DNA from: JAGHBT01 sp035311885
Lineage (GTDB): Bacteria > Krumholzibacteriota > Krumholzibacteriia > Krumholzibacteriales > WJIX01
Direction of reading: 5' to 3'
NCBI GenBank assembly: GCA_964554125.1
Contig: CAZKNG010000015.1
Location: forward strand, 1 to 36,702
DNA: 36,702 nt
This document shows positions 15,792 through 23,958 of this stretch, piece by piece. How positions within the stretch are numbered: the first letter of the stretch is position 1; each line of letters begins with the position of its first letter. Made by a program: the position numbers and the translations under genes. The notes under the pieces were generated by a model. That model saw only the letters and a program-made list of their open reading frames with translations, did not search any database and was not told where the DNA came from.

Positions 15792-16637
15792 TCAGTTTCT
15801 CATACTCCTCAGTAGTGCGAGGTTTTCCCTGTCCTCTTTAAAATCCTTTCCCTTGGGAGTTTCTAGTATCATTGGTATATTTCTGAATCTACTGTCGTTT
15901 ACCAGCAGCGAAAATGCCTTTTTGCCAATTTTACCCTTGCCGATATGTTCGTGACGGTCTTTTCTGCTGCCAAGATCGTTCTTTGAATCGTTTATGTGGA
16001 AAGCTTTAAGATTTTCAAATCCAATTATCCTGTTGAGCCGTGAAAAGGTCTTCTTATATGTTTCTTCACTTCTGATATCATATCCCGCGGCAAAAGAATG
16101 ACAGGTATCATAGCATACTCCCACCCGTAACGTATCCTTCAGCCTGCTTATTATCTCTGCCAGATGCTCGAATTTGTGGCCAATAGTATTACCCTGTCCC
16201 GCTGTAGTTTCAAGCAGTATCATTGTATTGAATCCGCTTGTTTCAGAGAAGACCTGATCAAGATTCCCGGCTATGGTTTTAATACCTTCCTCTTCGCCGG
16301 TTCCTTTGTGGCTTCCGGGATGAAGCACAAGATAAGGAATTCCGAGAGTTTCGCAGCGTTCTGTTTCCTCTACAAGAGCCTCAATCGACTTTTCAGACTG
16401 CTGCGGTTCCGGTGAAGCCAGATTTATAAGATAGCTTGTGTGAGCCATTATGAAATTTTCTCTGTAGTTATTTCTATTTTTATGAAACCTTTCTATCTCT
16501 TTCTCTTTGAGGGGTCTTGCCTTCCATCTGTTAGGACTCTTTACGAACAGCTGGACGGCGTTACAGCCGGCTTCCCTGCCTCTTTCGAGGGCGAGGTGAA
16601 CACCTCCCGCGATTGACATATGTGAGCCGAGATTCAT
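15792..16637 (-). CDS. nfo: Endonuclease IV
   Basis: A three-metal TIM-barrel AP endonuclease of base excision repair. The frame is open upstream to 16991, but the family begins at MNLGSHMSIAGG, which sets the start at 16637; the ribosome site there is weak. Zinc-ligand segments are all present: LHPGSHKG, LLETTAGQGN, CYDTCHSFAAGYDI, FHINDSKNDLGSRKDRHEHIG and ILETPKG. At 281 residues the length is canonical. It is the second base-excision gene in the window after nth. It is divergent from the small DUF2007 gene, with about 110 A/T-rich bases between them, and lies upstream of trxB on the same strand. Confidence 0.95.
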   Translation of the reverse strand: MNLGSHMSIAGGVHLALERGREAGCNAVQLFVKSPNRWKARPLKEKEIERFHKNRNNYRENFIMAHTSYLINLASPEPQQSEKSIEALVEETERCETLGIPYLVLHPGSHKGTGEEEGIKTIAGNLDQVFSETSGFNTMILLETTAGQGNTIGHKFEHLAEIISRLKDTLRVGVCYDTCHSFAAGYDIRSEETYKKTFSRLNRIIGFENLKAFHINDSKNDLGSRKDRHEHIGKGKIGKKAFSLLVNDSRFRNIPMILETPKGKDFKEDRENLALLRSMRN

Positions 16638-16748
16638 TACTTTCTTTCTTTCGGAGTTAATAATATTTTTATATTTACTATTTCCTTTTTGATGATAAAA
16701 TTTACAAAGTAAAATTGCAAAAACAATTATCAGTTTAAGGGGTGATGA

Positions 16749-16985
16749 ATGATTGATGAGAATGAGACAAAGCTTGTTGAACTTACTTCTGTGCAGGGCG
16801 AAATGGAAGAAAATGTTATTATTGGAATACTGAAAGGAGAGGGGATCGATGTTCTGGTAAAATCGAACAGAGCCGGCGGCGCTCTCCCCTTCACAATGGA
16901 CGGTATGGGTAAAGTCAGAATATATGTCCGTGAGGATCAGCTGGAAGAGGCAATCAAACTGCTTGAAGAGTATAAAGAGGATTAG
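16749..16985 (+). CDS. DUF2007-family small protein
   Basis: A 78-residue protein fitting the DUF2007 family (Pfam PF09413, labelled a putative signal-transducing protein). It has an N-terminal beta strand, a helix (ENVIIGILKGEGI), a second strand (DVLVKSN), a Gly-rich loop, a third strand (KVRIYVRED) and a final helix (LEEAIKLLEEYKE). That is a ferredoxin-like fold arrangement. An aaggggtga ribosome site precedes the ATG. No cofactor residues are evident. Biochemical role unknown; the fold suggests a regulatory, subunit-binding part. It is a single gene, divergent from nfo and followed by tRNA-Val. Confidence 0.85.
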   Translation: MIDENETKLVELTSVQGEMEENVIIGILKGEGIDVLVKSNRAGGALPFTMDGMGKVRIYVREDQLEEAIKLLEEYKED

Positions 16986-17135
16986 CTGCAAGCTTTGCGA
17001 CGTGTTTATGGAAATACAGGAGAATCTATCGATTTCGGAATTACTTGCGTGATTACTTAAAAGAGTTTATAGTGTTTTTGTGATTCTATTCACAAGGAGA
17101 ATGCCTAAGTGAGAGCGAAGGAATAAATAATGTGT

Positions 17136-17211
17136 GGGAGCTTAACTCAGTGGTTAGAGTGCTATCTTCACACGGTAGAAGTCACTGGTTCAAATCCAGT
17201 AGTTCCCACCA
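17136..17211 (+). tRNA. tRNA-Val (anticodon CAC)
   Basis: A 76-nt cloverleaf with encoded CCA: acceptor GGGAGCT/AGTTCCC with one G-U pair, discriminator A, anticodon stem CTATC/GGTAG with loop TTCACAC, and T-arm ACTGG-TTCAAAT-CCAGT. It reads GUG codons. No clear promoter was seen close upstream; it may be read through from the DUF2007 gene. Confidence 0.95.
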
Positions 17212-17250
17212 TTTATTCTCAGCCTGGATAGTTCCCGCGATTCCCGCTGA

Positions 17251-18006
17251 TTACAGTCCGGTTGGAATATCTACAAACTTTGTTTTTAGATTGAATTTCT
17301 TCTCCAGCAGTTTCCCGAGGGCTTTTACCCCCGGTGTTTCAGTGGCATAATGTCCCGCGTAAAGCAGTGTTATACCTTCTTCGCGAGATGGATGATATAC
17401 GGCGTGCGATGATTCGCCGGTTAGAAGGGCGTCACATCCTGTCTTTACAGCTTCAGAAGCCAGCGAGGCGCCGCTCCCCGAAACTATTGCCAGTTTTTCT
17501 ATTCTAGACGGTCCGAAAGGGTTTGATTTCACCTGAGTCCTGAGTATTCTATTTATTTTTCTTGATAGGCCTCCCGTTGAAACAGGACGGGGCAGTTTCC
17601 CGCAAATACCTATTTCCTTAACCATATAGTTTCCGAAATAAGATATATCATTCATCTTCAACATGGCGGCTATCTGAGCGTTGTTTCCGATCTCCCTGTG
17701 GAAATCAAGAGGGAGGTGCGCCGCGTAAAGGGATATGCCGTTTTTCAGCAGACGGGCTATTCGCCGTTTTAAGATTCCGGTTATCGGTTCACTGCCGCCC
17801 CAGAAAAGCCCGTGATGAACAATCAGCATATCTGATCTGCCTCTGGCTGCTTTTTTAATAGACAGATCACATGCGTCAACTGCGAGTGTGATTTTTGAAA
17901 CCTTCCCCGAACCTTCTACCTGGAGGCCGTTAAGTGAAGCATCATCGGTAAAATCATCGATATCCAATTCGTCATCTAGGAAATTCTTAAGAGTCGCGAG
18001 AAGCAA
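17251..18006 (-). CDS. Nif3-like dinuclear metal-centre protein
   Basis: A member of the Nif3/YbgI family, hexameric toroid proteins with a two-metal site, often annotated as GTP cyclohydrolase I type 2 although the cellular role is uncertain. Metal-ligand segments are present: LIVHHGLFWGG near residues 61-71, and the C-terminal LYAGHYATETPGV, whose His and Glu complete the site. SGSGAS and DALLTGE follow the family pattern. The 251-residue form lacks the long insert of some members. The start is a TTG at 18006 with aggggtga five bases ahead; no ATG is available. It is the third gene of the operon led by the large sigma-54 activator, 43 bases after the degenerate phosphatase gene. Confidence 0.92.
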   Translation of the reverse strand: MLLATLKNFLDDELDIDDFTDDASLNGLQVEGSGKVSKITLAVDACDLSIKKAARGRSDMLIVHHGLFWGGSEPITGILKRRIARLLKNGISLYAAHLPLDFHREIGNNAQIAAMLKMNDISYFGNYMVKEIGICGKLPRPVSTGGLSRKINRILRTQVKSNPFGPSRIEKLAIVSGSGASLASEAVKTGCDALLTGESSHAVYHPSREEGITLLYAGHYATETPGVKALGKLLEKKFNLKTKFVDIPTGL

Positions 18007-18049
18007 AAGTTCACCCCTTGTCTATCTGTTAAACACTGATCGGTTTCAT

Positions 18050-18937
18050 TTACCTTTGCCGGGATAGTAAAACATTTAAGGAATCCTGATCAAGCTTAAT
18101 ATTTAACTTTTGAAGAGAGGAGCTGCCTTCGGGGATATCAAAAATGTAAGAATTACCGGTGGAACGTAATCGCGCGCGGGTGCCTGGTTCGGAAAGGTTT
18201 ATAACAAGATCAATTCCGGGGACCGATCTTGCCAGGTCGATACTCTTTTCAGAACTTACGCGAGAAAGTGCTACTACCAGAGCACAATTTTCATTTTCCA
18301 TTCTGGTTGTGGCTTCCAGGGACGCTATCCTGGGATCGATCGTTTTGTATCTTCTAACGGTTGTGTAATCAGAATCTTCTCTGTCGAATGCAACGCTGAA
18401 GATCCCGGTTTTAACTTCTGCTGTTTCATCTGTTTCGGGATTCTTTCCTTTTATTTCCTTGATTATCCATCTTCTGAAGATTGTCTTTCCGTCATCATCG
18501 ATAATATTCACGGAAGTAAATGGAATGTGAGAATAACCTGATTCAATCAATTTAAGGAAGTAATCCATATTCCGGGATAAATCAACAGCGACGGCGTCAT
18601 ATCTCAGATTTTCAGCTGCTTTGGTAAAGTCAATAAAATCTGAATATCTATCTTCAGCCGTATAGCATCCAATTCCGCATAATTCAACAAGTAACCCATC
18701 TCCTTTTTGTCTGTCTGGATATCTGTCGTAATTGTAACCGTGTTTTCTGGTTTCCGCGGGGGAGGAGATATTGTGTGTTAAAAATATTGTAAAATCGATC
18801 TTTTCCCGTTTTAACCTGCTGGGTCCTGAATGTGAAATGTAAATCCTTAAGGGGATATATACGGCAAGCAGAACAATGAAAACGATCATCGATATTCTTA
18901 ATAATATGGGAGTTTCTTTTTCAGTTCTTCTTTTCAT
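18050..18937 (-). CDS. Membrane-anchored, degenerate 5'-nucleotidase-like (metallophosphoesterase) protein
   Basis: The 295-residue protein has one N-terminal membrane helix (ISMIVFIVLLAVYIPLRIYI), then a soluble domain whose segments follow the UshA/5'-nucleotidase catalytic domain in order. These are FTIFLTHNISSPAETRK (cf. the D-x-H block), GDGLLVELCGIG (cf. the LLLDAGD block), NLRYDAVAVDLSRNMDYF (cf. YDAVAVGNHEFDY), PFTSVNIIDDDG (cf. PVLSANI) and VKTGIFSV. VPGIDLVINLSEPG follows (cf. GIDLIIGGHTHT). Every metal-binding Asp, His and Asn of these motifs is replaced, so it is probably a pseudoenzyme binding rather than cutting a ligand. Its start overlaps the end of the sigma-54 activator gene by 17 bases, indicating translational coupling. 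The family call is my own alignment from memory and needs structural confirmation. Confidence 0.65.
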   Translation of the reverse strand: MKRRTEKETPILLRISMIVFIVLLAVYIPLRIYISHSGPSRLKREKIDFTIFLTHNISSPAETRKHGYNYDRYPDRQKGDGLLVELCGIGCYTAEDRYSDFIDFTKAAENLRYDAVAVDLSRNMDYFLKLIESGYSHIPFTSVNIIDDDGKTIFRRWIIKEIKGKNPETDETAEVKTGIFSVAFDREDSDYTTVRRYKTIDPRIASLEATTRMENENCALVVALSRVSSEKSIDLARSVPGIDLVINLSEPGTRARLRSTGNSYIFDIPEGSSSLQKLNIKLDQDSLNVLLSRQR

Positions 18938-21900
18938 ATTTTTTCAGACGTGAATAAAGGGTGGGTTTTGAAATTCCCAGAATTGAAGCGGCTTTTGTTT
19001 TATCTTTTGTGATTTGCACTATCTTTTTTATGATTGAGCCTTCTATCTTAGGAAGAATAGGATCCTCGGAGGACAGGTTCATATTGTCGAGTAGAACCTT
19101 TATCGCGTCATCTATAGTAGATGATATTCCCGCATCCAGCCGATCGGAATATTTCGTTATATTATCAGGCAAGTCGCCGGCAGTAATAGTTTCTGAGCCG
19201 GATATGATAATCAGTCTTATAATCACACTCTCGAGCTGCCGCACATTTCCCGGCCATGAGTATTTCTCAAGATACAGAATAGCTTCCGGTGATAATTTTT
19301 TGACAGGTATATTGTACAGTTTACAATACATTCTGAGAAAATGATTGCACAGAGGCTTTATGTCCTCTCTTCTGTCCTTGAGTGAGGGTATCTTAATTGG
19401 AAATATATTTATCCGGTAGAAGAGGTCTTCTCTGAACTTGCCCTGTTTAACCAGTTCAAGAAGGTTTTTGTTTGTAGCGGTTATTATTCTTGCTTTTGTC
19501 TCTATCTTTTTTGTGCCTCCTACCCTGAAGAATGTTCTTTCTTCAATAACATGGAGCAATTTAGGTTGTAGAGCGAGGGGTAGATCTCCTATTTCATTGA
19601 GGAAGATAGTTCCTTCTCCCGCAGATTCAAAATGTCCGATTTTCTTTTTATGAGCTCCGGTAAATGCTCCTTTTTCATGTCCGAAGAGTTCGCTCTCGAG
19701 CAGTTCACCGGGCAGCGCTGAACAATTTATTGTTTGTAGAGGAGAATCGCCGTGCATGCCGGAATAATGAATAGTTTTTGCTATCAGATCTTTCCCCGTG
19801 CCACTCTCACCTGTTAAGAGAATGGTTGTATCCATCTCTTTTATTCCGTCTATCATCTCACACACCAGGCGCATAGAAGCGGATTTTCTGATGATATTTT
19901 CATAGTCAGCGCCTCCGCCGACCTTTTTTACATTCTTTCTGATTTTTGTTTTCTCAGGTGAAGATTCATTATCGGCAAGAAGAGCTCTTTCGAGTCCAGT
20001 GGCGAACTGTTGAGTCAGAGCGAGCAGAAGATTTCGATCAGCTCCGCTTGGAGGTGTAACTGATTTTGTGGAATCAAGATAGAGACAGCCTTTTATTTCA
20101 TTATCCAGTTTGAGGGGAATAGATATAATCCTTGGATGTTTTTCAATAAATTCGTCGCTGACTTTGTCAAGGGGGATAGTTATTTGCAATGTATCGAGGG
20201 GATAACCAAGATGTCCGACGATATCTATTATCGAGGCGATATTTGCATCTCCAACTTGTTTTCCAGGAATAAAATCGCCTGATGAAGCTACAATTCTGTA
20301 TGATTCTGCGATGTTGTCTCTCAAAGCGATAAAGCCTCTCTTGGAACCTGTTATTTTGAGAGCTGATTTTATAGTCGTGCTGTATAATTTCTCCGGGTCG
20401 CGTATTGTCCGGAACATCGATGTAATTCTGCAGAGTGTTCTGAAATTTTTCGAATCTCTTTCGTTTTTAGCATTTTCAGAATCGTAGATGGCGTCAAGTT
20501 TTTCCTGCAGTCTTCCAATACGGCTGGATAAAGTCTCATTGTTATCAGCGAGAGATGTTGAACGCAGAAGATGCTCACGCGCCAGAGCTTCGTTTTTGTC
20601 TTCGAGATAAAGTTCGCCGAGTTCAGCGCATATTCTGGCTGCGGTGTTTTTCCTGCCCAGAAGAGATAGTTCTATGCTTACACCTTCAAGTTTAGCGATC
20701 CCTTCATCTCTTTCGCCGGTTTTGACCTTCAACCTTCCCTCCAGGGTGTTCAGAAGTGCCGTTTCAAGATGGGATCCGATCTTTAAATTGAGTTTCCTCG
20801 CTTCATTTAGAAGTTCTTTTGCTTTTTCAATTTCATCTGTCGCAAGGAACAGTTGACCCAGACGACGCAGTACAACCGCTTCTTCACGAACGGACTTCGT
20901 TTTCTGGCAGATCCGCAGATCGCGGAAGTAGCAATTAGCGGCCTTTTCATAATCACCCTTTAGATAGCTTATATCTCCCATAGTACCGTAGGTTTCCGCA
21001 AGTATCTGTTGGTTGTCGGTGTCTTCGGCAAGTTTGCAGGATACTTCACAATTTTTGTCAGCTTTTTCAAAATCCTCAATATCGAGATATGTCAACGCTA
21101 TGTTCAAGTGGGTGGCCGCCAGCCCGGGCAGGTTGTTGTTTCTTTGTTTTGTTTTCATACTTTTAGTAAAACATTCAATTGCTTTATTAATCCTGCCGGT
21201 AGAACGATATACAAGACCGAGATTGTTAAAGCTGGAAGCTGTTCCTGATGTGTCGTTATTTTCTTCTCTGAGGTTGAGGCATTTTGTGTGACACAGGATT
21301 GCCTCTTCGTATTTACTCCTGTTCCAGTTTATTGTTCCCATAAGGTTGTATGATTGAGCGAGTTCGCTTGGGTATTGTTTCTTGTCGATTATTTTCTGAA
21401 CATCGAGGCAGTTCTGCCAGGATTCATCGAATTGTCCCAGACGGTAATATATCCAGGCGAGATCATTTATGAGTTTTGAGTGTTCTTTTACCGTGATATG
21501 TTCAGAGTGAACAGCGATAGTTTCTTTAAGCAGGTTCAAAGCTTTTATAAATTCTCCTCTTTTTTCGTATATTTCACTTTCCTTTCTAATCGCTTCAACA
21601 ACTATAGTTCTTAATTTGTGTGATTGGCCGGCTTCGCCGATCCTGTTTCTGCACGATTTGAAGAAATCTTCAGCTTTGGTCAATTGACCTGATAAAGAGT
21701 AGAAGTTTCCTATTTCTATAAGAAATTTTGAGTACATTTCAAGAGGGAGATAAGCCTCTAATCCTCTCTGGATAAAATTATCGTAAAGGCAGGTTAAAGC
21801 TCCACTCTGTCTTTCTCCCAGAAAGCGCCTGAAAGTGCTGTAGTATCTCGCCGCGGTTTCATTCTTTTCGCCGCTGCAGGCAAGATGATAGAGAATATAA

Positions 21901-23561
21901 GCTGAAGGAACATTCTTTTTTTCTTTCAGTATTGAAGCTATGTTAGAATGAAGTTGCTTCTTCCTGTCAGAGGGTATTGAATCGAGAACTCTGTATAACA
22001 GGGTTCGGCTTCTTAAACTGAAAAGCTGGCAGAAATCACCGTTGGAAAGGCTTGATTTTGCGGCCGAAATCCTGACCATTCCCAGGTTAACAAGACGTTG
22101 AAGTGAATTGTAGAATTCATCCTGTGTTGTAGAATAAACCTTTTGCAGAATAATAAGCGGAATTTCAAATCTGAAAACAGAGATAAAATTCAGCACGGAT
22201 CTGTCAAGAGGGGAAAGAGACTCGAGAATAGTAGAAATATCAGCTTTTTCATCTTTCCTGTTCCCGCGCAGTGAAGATAGAAGCAGAAGTTCTGCCGCTA
22301 CCGGTGATTTTCCAGAATCTGTATGATCTTCAAATTTCACTCTGTTTTCTGAAACAACTCTTTCGGAAAAGAAAGCGGCCTTTTCTGTTTTGCCCGGAGA
22401 AGGAAGCTTGATTTCGTTGACGAGCAGCCCTCTTCTTTCGAACTCTTCTTTTGTCGCGCGAGTCATAATACCCTGGTTTTCACTTGAAACGCAGATGACT
22501 GTTATACCCTTTTCAATAATATCGAGTATTTTGCTGACGATATGGCCGTAAAGGATAGGTTCATGCGGGTGGTTGTCGATAAAAACAGATTCAATATTAT
22601 CATTCTGTAGTTCCGCGATATCACTTTTATCGGAAAAAGTCTCTTCATGAGACAAAACTCTGCCTTTAATATCTGCTTCAGAGAGAAATAGTCTTCGTGT
22701 GATTTCCATCAGACAGCTTTTTCCGATACCGTTATCTCCCTTCAAAATAACAAGTTGTTTTTTGTTTGAAGAACAACTCAGCGCCGCCTCTTTGAGTTCG
22801 TTTAGTATACCTCCGGGCGGAGGATTCAGAAAGCTTCCGCACAGGGGCAGGATCTTTAGTTCTTCTTTTATTTCCAAATATGACTTTATTGATCGAATAA
22901 TATTAAAGATCCCGGCCGGGGTTGGATTTTGTGACACCAGCTGCAGTTTTTTTGAGATTTCCGCGCAGAAATCTGAATCCTCAGAATCAAGATGGTTGGA
23001 AAAGAAATCAAACAATTGACCAAGGTCGCCTAAATCTTTTAAAAGAGGATCTTCCCCGCTTTTATATTTATTATCTCCCGGCAGGTTTGTCAGCATCTTG
23101 GGAAGAAGGTATGCCGGCGGAAGAATAATCGGGGTTTCACCGGTTAATACAATAGATTCAGGCTGGATATTGTTGAAGTAGAAGCCGGTATCCCAGCTCA
23201 GGATTATCGCGTCTGTTATTGTTCTTAGAAGTTCTAAGGCCTTCACATTGGAAGATTCTGAAAGGTATTCGTCCAGACGCTTAAATTCGTGATCCGGCAG
23301 CAGAAAAATAATCTCTTTTTTATCTTTCTCCAAAGATAGTATCGGAAGTACCAGACGGTTGATATTAGAAAATATAACGCTGCGCATATTCAGGTCAGCA
23401 AGAGAGATTGAAATATTTTCCGGAAGCTTCAGGGAAAACAATAAATAATCGTTGCCGTTTAGAAGGTCGGTGGCTTTATAACCCTTCCACGGGTGGAATT
23501 CACCTATACTCTTGTGTATAAGAAATCGGGATTTCTTCTGTTCTTTCAATTCATCAGCCAT
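18921..23561 (-). CDS. Giant sigma-54 activator: pseudokinase, AAA ATPase, TPR, GAF, AAA+ and Fis-type HTH
   Basis: The 1546 residues hold, in order: a kinase-like N-lobe and C-lobe (about 10-235), an Orc/STAND-like ATPase with Walker A GDNGIGKS (275-282), a helical/winged region (450-550), and about ten TPR repeats (610-1010). After a short coiled coil come a GAF domain (1050-1195), a sigma-54 AAA+ domain and a C-terminal Fis-type HTH ending GISKPTLYSRLKKYE. The AAA+ domain has Walker A GESGTGKD (1251-1258), GAFTGA (1298-1303) and arginine-finger segment FREDLFYRI. The kinase part lacks catalytic residues: the HRD-x-K-x-x-N region reads FYFNNIQPESIV and the DFG region LPP. GAFTGA shows it can contact sigma-54. 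Walker B reads FLNEIGD instead of FLDEIGE. No -24/-12 target promoter was found in the window, so its regulon is unknown. Confidence 0.9.
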   Translation of the reverse strand: MADELKEQKKSRFLIHKSIGEFHPWKGYKATDLLNGNDYLLFSLKLPENISISLADLNMRSVIFSNINRLVLPILSLEKDKKEIIFLLPDHEFKRLDEYLSESSNVKALELLRTITDAIILSWDTGFYFNNIQPESIVLTGETPIILPPAYLLPKMLTNLPGDNKYKSGEDPLLKDLGDLGQLFDFFSNHLDSEDSDFCAEISKKLQLVSQNPTPAGIFNIIRSIKSYLEIKEELKILPLCGSFLNPPPGGILNELKEAALSCSSNKKQLVILKGDNGIGKSCLMEITRRLFLSEADIKGRVLSHEETFSDKSDIAELQNDNIESVFIDNHPHEPILYGHIVSKILDIIEKGITVICVSSENQGIMTRATKEEFERRGLLVNEIKLPSPGKTEKAAFFSERVVSENRVKFEDHTDSGKSPVAAELLLLSSLRGNRKDEKADISTILESLSPLDRSVLNFISVFRFEIPLIILQKVYSTTQDEFYNSLQRLVNLGMVRISAAKSSLSNGDFCQLFSLRSRTLLYRVLDSIPSDRKKQLHSNIASILKEKKNVPSAYILYHLACSGEKNETAARYYSTFRRFLGERQSGALTCLYDNFIQRGLEAYLPLEMYSKFLIEIGNFYSLSGQLTKAEDFFKSCRNRIGEAGQSHKLRTIVVEAIRKESEIYEKRGEFIKALNLLKETIAVHSEHITVKEHSKLINDLAWIYYRLGQFDESWQNCLDVQKIIDKKQYPSELAQSYNLMGTINWNRSKYEEAILCHTKCLNLREENNDTSGTASSFNNLGLVYRSTGRINKAIECFTKSMKTKQRNNNLPGLAATHLNIALTYLDIEDFEKADKNCEVSCKLAEDTDNQQILAETYGTMGDISYLKGDYEKAANCYFRDLRICQKTKSVREEAVVLRRLGQLFLATDEIEKAKELLNEARKLNLKIGSHLETALLNTLEGRLKVKTGERDEGIAKLEGVSIELSLLGRKNTAARICAELGELYLEDKNEALAREHLLRSTSLADNNETLSSRIGRLQEKLDAIYDSENAKNERDSKNFRTLCRITSMFRTIRDPEKLYSTTIKSALKITGSKRGFIALRDNIAESYRIVASSGDFIPGKQVGDANIASIIDIVGHLGYPLDTLQITIPLDKVSDEFIEKHPRIISIPLKLDNEIKGCLYLDSTKSVTPPSGADRNLLLALTQQFATGLERALLADNESSPEKTKIRKNVKKVGGGADYENIIRKSASMRLVCEMIDGIKEMDTTILLTGESGTGKDLIAKTIHYSGMHGDSPLQTINCSALPGELLESELFGHEKGAFTGAHKKKIGHFESAGEGTIFLNEIGDLPLALQPKLLHVIEERTFFRVGGTKKIETKARIITATNKNLLELVKQGKFREDLFYRINIFPIKIPSLKDRREDIKPLCNHFLRMYCKLYNIPVKKLSPEAILYLEKYSWPGNVRQLESVIIRLIIISGSETITAGDLPDNITKYSDRLDAGISSTIDDAIKVLLDNMNLSSEDPILPKIEGSIIKKIVQITKDKTKAASILGISKPTLYSRLKKYEKKN

Positions 23562-23574
23562 TATTATATCCAGT

Positions 23575-23586
23575 TAAGAATTCTTA
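23575..23586. promoter_or_regulatory. Perfect 12-bp palindrome just upstream of the sigma-54 activator gene
   Basis: TAAGAATTCTTA is exactly self-complementary and ends 14 bases before the ATG at 23561, between any promoter and the weak ribosome site. It could be an operator for autoregulation or by chance a short palindrome in A/T-rich DNA. Confidence 0.35.
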
Positions 23587-23900
23587 CCCGGCAAATAATT
23601 TTACATGAATATGGCTGAATGCGCAAGGATTAATTATTACTTGCCGAAGACGGCAGTAGGAAGAGAGATCATGAACCACTCTCTACTTTAAAAAAGTTTT
23701 TGTGTCTGTGAGGGGTGGGGGGGGAAGAAAGAGTAATAGATGAAGGGTCAGGGGAATAAAACTGCTGAGATTGATGATAATAAGAAGGGTATCAATTATT
23801 GACCTGCTAAACACGCAAACGGGGAGCAGTGGTATTTTGAAAAGGGATGGGAAACGGGTGACCTTCTCCGGACCTGATACGACTGGAAATTTCTGAAGAA
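23587..23900. other. Intergenic region without a supported gene
   Basis: About 310 bases between the activator gene and the porin terminator. Frames on both strands break within about 30 codons. A run of eight G lies near 23717. No sigma-54 or convincing sigma-70 promoter was recognised, although the activator operon must start here. Confidence 0.5.
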
Positions 23901-23933
23901 AAAGGGAACGGGAAATTACTCCCCGTTCCCTTT
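23901..23933 (-). terminator. Rho-independent terminator of the porin gene
   Basis: A perfect 12-bp stem, aaagggaacggg with cccgttcccttt, encloses a nine-base loop. On the minus strand it is followed by a T-rich stretch (ttccctttttctt). It lies 26 bases beyond the porin stop codon. Confidence 0.85.
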
Positions 23934-23958
23934 ACGCTATGATGATATATTAAAGCGT

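Noticed and set aside
15792..16991. Longer 399-codon version of endonuclease IV
   Set aside because: The added 118 residues are A/T-rich noncoding translation overlapping the divergent DUF2007 gene; the family starts at 16637.
18921..23561. Reading the activator's N-terminal domain as an active Ser/Thr kinase
   Set aside because: The catalytic loop Asp and the DFG Asp are both absent.
23608..23690. Plus-strand 26-codon frame beginning MAECARINYY
   Set aside because: No ribosome site, no recognisable family and very short.
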